64,000 nt of DNA from Begonia masoniana. Lineage: Eukaryota > Streptophyta > Magnoliopsida > Cucurbitales > Begoniaceae. Made by a program: the position numbers and the translations under genes. The first letter of the stretch is position 1. Each line of letters starts with the position of its first letter. The notes below the pieces were generated by a model. The model saw only the letters and a program-made list of their open reading frames with translations, had not been told where the DNA came from and searched no databases. Positions 10,697 to 19,980 of this stretch are shown piece after piece. The DNA is taken from the NCBI GenBank assembly GCA_022432975.1, contig CM039505.1:50303897-50367896 (forward strand), in the 5' to 3' direction.

Positions 10697-13600
10697 TCAT
10701 TTTCTCTCAACCCGAATGAGACCTAACCTTATTCTAATACTATTGAATGTCTTCTCATCCAAAGGCTTGGTAAAGATGTCTGCAAGTTGATCTACAGAAT
10801 TGACAAACTCTAAAGAAACATCTCCTCTTTGAACATGATCTCTAATGAAATGATATCTGACATCTATATGCTTTGTTCTAGAGTGTTGAATAGGATTTTT
10901 AGAGATGTTTATGGCACTGGTGTTATCACACCGAATAGGAATCCTATCATAAAATAGATTATAATCTTCCAAAGTTTGTTTCATCCATAACATTTGTGCG
11001 CAGCAACTGCCAGCAGCAATATATTCACTTTCAGCAGTTGATAGTGCGACAGAATTTTGTTTCTTAGAATACCAGGAAACTAGAGATTCACCAAGGAATT
11101 GACATGTTCCACTGGTGCTTTTCCTATCCACTAGACTACCTGCATAATCAGAATCTGAGTAGCCAATCAGATCGAAAGAAGTACCTTTTGGATACCATAA
11201 ACCTAAGTCAGGAGTTCCACTTAAATACTTAAAGATTCTTTTGACAGCAGTTAAGTGAGATTCCTTAGGGGCAGCCTGAAATCTAGCACAGAGACACACA
11301 CTGAAAAGAATATCTGGTCTGCTTGCAGTCAGATATAGCAAAGATCCAATCATACCACGATATTTCTTAATGTCTACACTGATTCCTTTTTCATCTTTAT
11401 CCAACTTAGTAGTGGTGCTCATAGGAGTCTTAGAAGATTTGACAGTTTCTAATCCGAATTTCTTAAGGAGTTCCTTAATGTATTTTTCTTGACAGAAGAA
11501 AATTCCATCAGGAGATTGATTAATCTGGAATCCTAAGAAGAACTTTAACTCCCCCATCAAACTCATTTCAAATTCACTCTGCATGAGGGAAGAAAACTCA
11601 TTACACATATTGACATTAGTTGAGCCAAAAATAATGTCATCGACATAAATTTGAACCAACAGAATGTCCTTCTCCTTTTGCATGGTAAACAGAGTTGAAT
11701 CAGAGTTACCCTTTTTGAAATTCCTTTCCTCAAGGAAATTCTTCAATCTGTCATACCAAGCTCTAGGAGCCTGCTTAAGTCCATACAGAGCTTTCCTAAG
11801 CTTGTACACATGATCGGGTTTGTCAAAAGATTCGAACCCTAAGGGTTGCTCAACAAAAACTTCTTCATTTATGAAACCATTTAAAAATGCACTCTTTACA
11901 TCCATTTGAAAGAGTGTGAAGTTCTTGTAGCAGGCAAAAGCTAGAAGCATCCTAATTGATTCCAATCTAGCAACAGGGGCAAAAGATTCCTCAAAATCAA
12001 TACCCTCTTCTTGAGAGTACCCCTTAGCAACCAGTCTAGCCTTGTTCCTTATTACAATCCCATTTTCATCCAATTTATTCTTAAAGACCCACTTAGTTCC
12101 AATAATGGGATGAACCGTAGGCCTCGGAACAAGTTCCCATACCTTGCTCCTTTCAAATTGATTTAGCTCCTCTTGCATAGCTAAAATCCAATACTCATCA
12201 TTCTCGGCCTCTTCAAACTTCTTAGGCTCTACTTGAGAGATAAATGTCACATTGGCACAAAGATTCCTAAGAGAGGATCTAGTCTTAACACCTAGTGATG
12301 GATCACCTAAGACTTCATCTAATGGATGATTTCTAACATATTTCCAATCTCTAGGGAGAGTAGGATTTTCATCCTTGACAGGAATTATACCTTGAGATGT
12401 AGAAGAAGGTTCAAAAGATTTTTCTGCTTGAGAGGGATCAGTAGGTTTTTCTAAGGAAAGAGAATCCAGTTGATAATTCAAAACACCATCCTCATCCACA
12501 TTTATTGTGGGCTGAGGGGACTCATCAAAGTTGACATGAACGAATTCCTCTACAACTAGGGTTCTCCTATTGAAAACCCTATATGCTTTACTGGACAGAG
12601 AATAACCAAGAAAAATTCCAATATCAGATTTGGAATCGAATTTTCCTAAGTTATCCTTAGTATTGAGAATGAAGCATTTACTGCCAAAGGCTCTAAAATA
12701 CTTGACAGAAGGAGTTTTTCCACTCCAGAGCTCATATGGAGTTTTCTCTAGGATAGGTCTTATGGAGACCCGATTAAGTACATAACAGGCTGTTGCTACA
12801 ACTTCGGCCCAGAAATACTTAGGAAGGGAGTTTTCATTAAGTATAGTCCTAGCAAGCTCTTGAAGGGATCTATTCTTCCGCTCAATAACTCCATTTTGCT
12901 GAGGGGTCCTAGGAGAAGAGAAATTGTGCTCAATTCCATACTTGAGACACAGGAGTTCAAATTTCTCATTTTCAAACTCTCCACCATGATCACTACGAAT
13001 AGCAACAATGGTGAGCTCCTTTTCATTTTGAACTCTTTTCCTAAAACTAGAAAAGGTGTCAAAGGTTTCATCCTTAGACTTCAGAAAATGAACCCAAGTA
13101 AATCTAGAAAAATCATCAACAATGACGAATGCATAGAATTTTCCTCCTAGACTGGCTATGTTGGAAGGACCGAAGAGGTCCATATGAAGGAGTTGGAGAG
13201 GCTTAGAAGTAGAAATTGCATTCTTAGATACAAAGGAACTTTTGATCTGCTTGCTCATTTGACAAGCTTCACAGACTTTATCCTTTTCAAAGGATATCTT
13301 AGGAATACCTCTAACTAAGTTCTCCTTAGTAATCTTAGCTAAGGTATCTATCCCTACGTGTCCTAATCTTCTATGCCAGATCCAACCGTCAATAGAAGAA
13401 TTCACAGCAAAACATTTTTCAATACTACAATCAATATCATCAATGTCAATGACATAAATATTTTCTTTCCTAAAACCAGTAAAGAGAATTTTGCCATTTG
13501 CAGCATCTTTAATTATACATGAATCTGATTTGAATATTACTTCATAACCTTTGTCACATAATTGACTAATGCTAAGTAGATTATATTTTAACCCATCAAC

Positions 13601-15391
13601 TAATAAAACATTTTCTATAACAGGATTGATAGGGTTACCTATGTTGCCAATGCCAACAATTTTGCCCTTTTGATTTCCACCAAAAGTGACACTTCCTTTC
13701 TTCTTGTTGACAACAGCGAACTTAGTTGCATCTCCAGTCATATGCCTTGAACAACCACTGTCCAGGTACCACTGATTTTTTAGAGGAGATGCATTATCCT
13801 GCAACACAGAAATTAGGTTGTCTTCTTAGGTACCCAAATCTTTTGGGTCCTAGTGTTAGGCCTGGTTCCTTTAGGAACCCATTGTAACTTACAACCATCT
13901 TTCTTGCCATTTGTTTTTAGTGGGCATACAAAGGACTTATGTCCTACTTCATTACACTTATGACATACAGTAGATTTAACAAAGAAATTCTTAAAAGCTT
14001 TCTTTTTATTAGACTTGTCATATCCTAATCCTGTTCTGTCAAAATTTGCTCTCTGACCTCCTATTATCATCTTAAATAATTTTTCGCCCTTGGTGAAGTT
14101 CAGAATGATATTATTCAGATCTTCGTTTTTGCTTTTAAGCTCATCAATTTCCTTGACATGCAAGTCTACTTCTTTAGCATGTTTTTCTAATAGATCTGTA
14201 TTCTCCTTTTTCAACAGATTGTATTTATTTTTCAGCATGTCCAAACTGTTTAACTAAGTCATTAAAGGCGTCAATTATTTTACCTTCTTCATCATCACTA
14301 TCACTATCACTAGATACATTTGAAGAAGAAGTACTAACCTTTTTCTCGAGTGCTATAAAGCACAGGTTTGCTACTTCCTCATCTTCTGATGAAGAGGCGT
14401 CTTCTTCACTATCATCCCAAGTGGCCTTCATTGCCCTTTTCTTAAACTTCTTGGGATACTTCTTTGCTTGTGGACAATCTGCCTTCATATGTCCAGGCTT
14501 TCCACACCCAAAGCACGTGATTTCCTTTTCCTTTTGAGACTTTTCACCTTTCGGAAATTTCCTTCCTTGCAGTCTTTTCCTTTGGAGAAATTTACTGAAC
14601 CTCCTGGTGATGAGTGCAATATCCTCATCATTATCTTCCTCTTCTTCAGAGTCATCTTGCTTACTTGATGAGGCTTTGAGTGCAATGTCCTTTTTCTTGC
14701 TGATCTCTTTCTCCTTGAGATCTTCCTTCTCATTGGCTCTCATTGTAATCTCGTGAGTCATGAGAGATCCAACGAGCTCTTCAAGTTTAAGAACCTTCAG
14801 ATCCCGAGCTTCTTGAATGGCGGTCACTTTAGGTTGCCAAGCTCGTGGAAGGCATCTCAAAATTTTCCTGACTAGTTCTTCACCTGTATACATCTTACCA
14901 AGAACTTTTAATCCATTAGTAATATTAGTGAATCTAGTAAACATAGAAGATATGGACTCATCCTTTTCCATGGAGAACAATTCATACTCATGAACAAGCA
15001 TGCTTAATTTGCTCTCTTTAACTTGGTTTGTTCCCTCATGAGTTACTTCTAATAAATGCCAGATTTCCTGAGCACTATCACACCCCTGAACTCTGTTGAA
15101 TTCATCACGATTTAGAGCACAGTATAGGGTGTTAATGGCTTTGGCATTTAGACTCAAGTTCCTCTTGTCGGACTCAGTTAAATCAGCAGAGACCTTGGGA
15201 ACACTTTTGCCATCTACAGTTTTCATGGCACTAAATGGACCATATTCTATAATGTTCCATAACTCATAGTCCATGGCTTGAATGAATATTCTCATTCTCG
15301 CCTTCCAGTAAACATAATCACTGCCATCGAATAGCGGTGGCCTAGAGATGGACTGACCCTCAATGTGTGAGGAGTTTGAGTTGAATGCCAT
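10697..15391 (-). CDS. E2 Gag-Pol polyprotein, predicted spliced form (join 15391-14339, 13798-10697)
   Basis: Exon 1 (351 codons) encodes the gag N-terminal region and one CCHC knuckle ([14 protein letters not shown], about residues 290-305). Exon 2 (1033 codons plus stop) encodes protease (LDSGCS), integrase with an HHCC-type zinc domain (H..LGH, CEACQ) and D,D-35-E residues ([22 protein letters not shown]), reverse transcriptase (YVDDIIFG) and RNase H ([11 protein letters not shown]). The join is in phase 0 and gives 1384 residues with no stop. The donor AAG/GTTAGT and acceptor TTGCAG/GA fit plant consensus. Without splicing, pol has no ATG and is in a different frame from gag. The homology calls are solid; the splice is inferred from E1, which lacks this segment. 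Confidence 0.75.
13799..14338 (-). other. Putative coding intron of E2 (540 nt)
   Basis: It has GT at 14338-14337 and AG at 13800-13799, with CCTAAT (branch-like) about 18 nt before the acceptor and a pyrimidine-rich lead TTTCTGTGTTGCAG. It contains the gag C-terminal part with the second knuckle ([14 protein letters not shown]) and the gag stop at 13813-13815, 14 nt before the acceptor. E3 has the same arrangement with 539 nt. The extra base in E2 lies near 14239. Confidence 0.55.
13813..15391 (-). pseudogene. E2 gag, unspliced reading, +1 frameshifted
   Basis: The ATG at 15391 (MAFNSNSSH) opens a 388-codon frame that ends just after an extra base near 14239 (GT where E3 has C). The remaining 143-residue part continues in another frame to a stop at 13813, with a Lys/Glu/Leu-rich helical stretch ([17 protein letters not shown]) and the second CCHC knuckle. 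In E3 the same region is one frame of 529 residues. The lesion lies inside the putative intron, so it would spoil only unspliced Gag and leave the spliced Gag-Pol intact. Confidence 0.75.
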
Positions 15392-15440
15392 GATTAGTAT
15401 ATCACAGAATACAAATACAACTTAGACAATGATAAACCTC

Positions 15441-15452
15441 GCTCTGATACCA
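15441..15452 (-). other. E2 primer-binding site
   Basis: The minus strand reads TGGTATCAGAGC, complementary to the initiator tRNA-Met 3' end. It is separated from the LTR border at 15455 by AT. Confidence 0.85.
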
Positions 15453-15454
15453 AT

Positions 15455-16598
15455 TGTAGGATCGGTATTGTCTAAGAGGGGGGTGAATTAGACCTTTTTA
15501 AATTTTAATTACTAGTCAACTTAATCTCTCTCCTAGATTGAACTTATAGATTTATCACAAGTGATCAGATAATGTAAAGAGAGAGAGAGAGAGAAATTCG
15601 ACACCAGTATTTTTACGTGGTTCGGCCAAACTGCCTACGTCCACGCTCCAAGGCTCCTCCTTGAAGATTCCTTACTTCTCCTCAACGAGAAATCCTGATC
15701 GAGCTTTCGGGCGTCGATCCAAAGCCTTTTACACAATACAGGATTGAACTTTACGGGCGTCAATCCACTGCCTTAAACAAATTTAGAGTTTGTAAAGTTT
15801 TGCACAAAAACTACTCTCTCACAGAATCTGAATCTCAAGTTCGAATGTAAGAGGAGAGTAGTACGATTTACAGAGTATGAATATTTTCGCAAGTTAGGGC
15901 TCAGGAATTCAAATCGCAAAAGTTGTTCCTTTGTGCTCTAAGCTCGGCTTTTATACTCTGTCCATTTTCTGCTTGACTTTAATGCTTCTAAACCAATAAT
16001 AGAAACTTTGTTACCATTGGGAAGCATCCGTACAAGTTCAGGTAGCCGTTGCCGTTTGTAGTTGTAAATCGTCGTTGCCATTAATGTTCTGGAGTTATGG
16101 CTGAAAACGACGTCACTGTAGCTTCGCGGCTAATTTGAATTCTGGCGGAAGTTCACCGGTAGATGCAACTAATGAGCGAAGACACGTCATCGGTGAATGC
16201 TGCTTGAAATGCCATCGGCAGATATATCCTTGAATTCCATCGGCAGAAGCATCTTCAACTTCGATCGGCAGAAGCAATTCGTAAAACTTCATCAGCACAT
16301 TCTATCTTCAAAGCCATCGGCAGATGTTTCTTTAAAAGCGCCATCGGCATAAGTCTCTTTAAAAACCATCGGCAGATGAACTCATGAAACTTGTCGTCTA
16401 GTGATCGGCATGAGCAAGCTTAAAAGTTATCGGCAGGTGTAGGCGTTGAATTCCATCGGCAGACGCATCCTTAAATTTCACCGCATGTGCATGCTTTGGT
16501 TATTATCTCCTTTTGTCGTTAGGTCAATCGACAGGAGTAGCTTCAAACATCATCGGCAATACGTGTTCACATAACATCGGCAGATGAAACAAATAAGT
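15455..16598 (-). repeat. E2 5' LTR, outer end missing
   Basis: It aligns with the E2 3' LTR from TGTAGGATCGG (15455) to GATGAAACAAATAAGT (about 16598). After that point the 3' LTR continues with ACTTTGACACATC, whereas this copy switches to the TTTACTCATCCGCC array. The terminal segment and CAACA end proper to E2 are therefore absent here. Confidence 0.7.
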
Positions 16599-19500
16599 TT
16601 TACTCATCCGCCTTGTCGTTTAGTGACCGGTGGACTCAGGCATTTTACTCATCCGCCTTGTCGTTTAGTGACCGGTGGACTCAGGCATTTTACTCATCCG
16701 CCTTGTCGTTTAGTGACCGGTGGACTCAGGCATTTTACTCATCCGCCTTGTCGTTTAGTGACCGGTGGACTCAGGCATTTTACTCATCCGCCTTGTCGTT
16801 TAGTGACCGGTGGACTCAGGCATTTTACTCATCCGCCTTGTCGTTTAGTGACCGGTGGACTCAGGCATTTTACTCATCCGCCTTGTCGTTTAGTGACCGG
16901 TGGACTCAGGCATTTTACTCATCCGCCTTGTCGTTTAGTGACCGGTGGACTCAGGCATTTTACTCATCCGCCTTGTCGTTTAGTGACCGGTGGACTCAGG
17001 CATTTTACTCATCCGCCTTGTCGTTTAGTGACCGGTGGACTCAGGCATTTTACTCATCCGCCTTGTCGTTTAGTGACCGGTGGACTCAGGCATTTTACTC
17101 ATCCGCCTTGTCGTTTAGTGACCGGTGGACTCAGGCATTTTACTCATCCGCCTTGTCGTTTAGTGACCGGTGGACTCAGGCATTTTACTCATCCGCCTTG
17201 TCGTTTAGTGACCGGTGGACTCAGGCATTTTACTCATCCGCCTTGTCGTTTAGTGACCGGTGGACTCAGGCATTTTACTCATCCGCCTTGTCGTTTAGTG
17301 ACCGGTGGACTCAGGCATTTTACTCATCCGCCTTGTCGTTTAGTGACCGGTGGACTCAGGCATTTTACTCATCCGCCTTGTCGTTTAGTGACCGGTGGAC
17401 TCAGGCATTTTACTCATCCGCCTTGTCGTTTAGTGACCGGTGGACTCAGGCATTTTACTCATCCGCCTTGTCGTTTAGTGACCGGTGGACTCAGGCATTT
17501 TACTCATCCGCCTTGTCGTTTAGTGACCGGTGGACTCAGGCATTTTACTCATCCGCCTTGTCGTTTAGTGACCGGTGGACTCAGGCATTTTACTCATCCG
17601 CCTTGTCGTTTAGTGACCGGTGGACTCAGGCATTTTACTCATCCGCCTTGTCGTTTAGTGACCGGTGGACTCAGGCATTTTACTCATCCGCCTTGTCGTT
17701 TAGTGACCGGTGGACTCAGGCATTTTACTCATCCGCCTTGTCGTTTAGTGACCGGTGGACTCAGGCATTTTACTCATCCGCCTTGTCGTTTAGTGACCGG
17801 TGGACTCAGGCATTTTACTCATCCGCCTTGTCGTTTAGTGACCGGTGGACTCAGGCATTTTACTCATCCGCCTTGTCGTTTAGTGACCGGTGGACTCAGG
17901 CATTTTACTCATCCGCCTTGTCGTTTAGTGACCGGTGGACTCAGGCATTTTACTCATCCGCCTTGTCGTTTAGTGACCGGTGGACTCAGGCATTTTACTC
18001 ATCCGCCTTGTCGTTTAGTGACCGGTGGACTCAGGCATTTTACTCATCCGCCTTGTCGTTTAGTGACCGGTGGACTCAGGCATTTTACTCATCCGCCTTG
18101 TCGTTTAGTGACCGGTGGACTCAGGCATTTTACTCATCCGCCTTGTCGTTTAGTGACCGGTGGACTCAGGCATTTTACTCATCCGCCTTGTCGTTTAGTG
18201 ACCGGTGGACTCAGGCATTTTACTCATCCGCCTTGTCGTTTAGTGACCGGTGGACTCAGGCATTTTACTCATCCGCCTTGTCGTTTAGTGACCGGTGGAC
18301 TCAGGCATTTTACTCATCCGCCTTGTCGTTTAGTGACCGGTGGACTCAGGCATTTTACTCATCCGCCTTGTCGTTTAGTGACCGGTGGACTCAGGCATTT
18401 TACTCATCCGCCTTGTCGTTTAGTGACCGGTGGACTCAGGCATTTTACTCATCCGCCTTGTCGTTTAGTGACCGGTGGACTCAGGCATTTTACTCATCCG
18501 CCTTGTCGTTTAGTGACCGGTGGACTCAGGCATTTTACTCATCCGCCTTGTCGTTTAGTGACCGGTGGACTCAGGCATTTTACTCATCCGCCTTGTCGTT
18601 TAGTGACCGGTGGACTCAGGCATTTTACTCATCCGCCTTGTCGTTTAGTGACCGGTGGACTCAGGCATTTTACTCATCCGCCTTGTCGTTTAGTGACCGG
18701 TGGACTCAGGCATTTTACTCATCCGCCTTGTCGTTTAGTGACCGGTGGACTCAGGCATTTTACTCATCCGCCTTGTCGTTTAGTGACCGGTGGACTCAGG
18801 CATTTTACTCATCCGCCTTGTCGTTTAGTGACCGGTGGACTCAGGCATTTTACTCATCCGCCTTGTCGTTTAGTGACCGGTGGACTCAGGCATTTTACTC
18901 ATCCGCCTTGTCGTTTAGTGACCGGTGGACTCAGGCATTTTACTCATCCGCCTTGTCGTTTAGTGACCGGTGGACTCAGGCATTTTACTCATCCGCCTTG
19001 TCGTTTAGTGACCGGTGGACTCAGGCATTTTACTCATCCGCCTTGTCGTTTAGTGACCGGTGGACTCAGGCATTTTACTCATCCGCCTTGTCGTTTAGTG
19101 ACCGGTGGACTCAGGCATTTTACTCATCCGCCTTGTCGTTTAGTGACCGGTGGACTCAGGCATTTTACTCATCCGCCTTGTCGTTTAGTGACCGGTGGAC
19201 TCAGGCATTTTACTCATCCGCCTTGTCGTTTAGTGACCGGTGGACTCAGGCATTTTACTCATCCGCCTTGTCGTTTAGTGACCGGTGGACTCAGGCATTT
19301 TACTCATCCGCCTTGTCGTTTAGTGACCGGTGGACTCAGGCATTTTACTCATCCGCCTTGTCGTTTAGTGACCGGTGGACTCAGGCATTTTACTCATCCG
19401 CCTTGTCGTTTAGTGACCGGTGGACTCAGGCATTTTACTCATCCGCCTTGTCGTTTAGTGACCGGTGGACTCAGGCATTTTACTCATCCGCCTTGTCGTT

Positions 19501-19649
19501 TAGTGACCGGTGGACTCAGGCATTTTACTCATCCGCCTTTGTCGTTTAGTGACCGGTGGACTCAGGCATTTTACTCATCCGCCTTTGTCGTTTAGTGACC
19601 GGTGGACTCAGGCATTTTACTCATTCGCCTTTGTCGTTTAGTGACCGGA
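16598..19649. repeat. 45-bp satellite array, about 67 units
   Basis: A unit of 45 bp (TAGTGACCGGTGGACTCAGG, then CATTTTACTCATCCGCCTTG, then TCGTT) repeats with no difference seen for 64 consecutive periods from 16621 to 19500. It then continues as about three 46-bp units with an extra T (CGCCTTTGTCG) and decays at 19649. Because 45 is a multiple of three, two plus-strand frames stay open for about 1000 codons with a 15-residue period. These are not genes. A diverged short version is present in the E3 LTR (46610-46925). Confidence 0.95.
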
Positions 19650-19980
19650 TGAGGCCTTCTGCTTTGAATGACTTCTTCTTTTATTATTATTTTCACCGGT
19701 GGACTTCTGTTTTTATTATATTTTATTTAAAATCACCGGTGGACTTTTCTGCAACTTAACCACTGAATGTGCATTCACAGCCCTGTTTTACTAATATACC
19801 TAGAACACTCAACCAAATTTATTAGTAAACCAAAATACCATTTTCAATGGTATTTCCGACAGATTAATCCCAACTGCATATACATTATTTTCATTCAGTA
19901 AACAAAATCAAATTACAATATTAACCACATAAACACATCATCAAAAACAAATTTGGACTTAATCATCATTTAAGTCAACA
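16598..19980 (-). repeat. Outer part of the E1 5' LTR, holding the 45-bp array
   Basis: The sequence type (CCGCCTTGTCGTTTAGTGACCGG modules) matches the E1 and E3 LTRs, not the CATCGGCA type of E2. It ends with TTTAAGTCAACA at 19980, the family's LTR terminus, directly abutting family X sequence. Reading it as the continuation of 4790-5698 explains both the missing E2 terminus and the lack of target duplication around E2. This is inference. Confidence 0.6.

Larger units (their letters stand above)
5699..16598 (-). mobile_element. E2: SIRE-like Ty1/copia element, nearly intact, nested in E1
   Basis: Order on the minus strand: 5' LTR (from 16598 down to 15455), primer-binding site, gag-pol, spacer, ORF3, polypurine tract, 3' LTR (7848 to 5699). 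The aligned first 830 bp or so of the two LTRs differ by about eight substitutions, all transitions, plus a GA-length change, so insertion is recent. No target duplication is found, because the right LTR appears to have lost its terminus by recombination with E1. ORF3 and the predicted spliced Gag-Pol are both open. E2 is the most coding-competent element in the window. Confidence 0.8.
1..19980 (-). mobile_element. E1: SIRE-like Ty1/copia element, partial, interrupted by E2
   Basis: The element reads right to left: 5' LTR, primer-binding site, gag, pol, then a third ORF that runs off the left edge of the window. The internal part is 1-4789. Its 5' LTR starts at 4790 and is broken at 5698, where E2 begins. 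The LTR most likely resumes at about 16598 and ends at 19980 (terminal CAACA). Gag and pol residues, the tRNA-Met primer-binding site and the extra ORF downstream of pol point to the SIRE/Maximus lineage of Copia (inference from family knowledge). The coding region has several nonsense and frameshift lesions, so E1 is not autonomous. Its 3' LTR lies outside the window, so the target duplication cannot be checked. Confidence 0.75.

Noticed and set aside
13813..15391. Programmed ribosomal frameshift between gag and pol
   Set aside because: No slippery heptamer with a following stem was noticed at the short gag/pol overlap. The exact segment absence in E1 favours splicing, though frameshifting cannot be excluded from sequence alone.
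16584..19595. Two plus-strand ORFs of about 1000 codons with 15-residue repeats
   Set aside because: They are the 45-bp array read in frames that happen to lack stops. There is no domain, no start context and no neighbour support.
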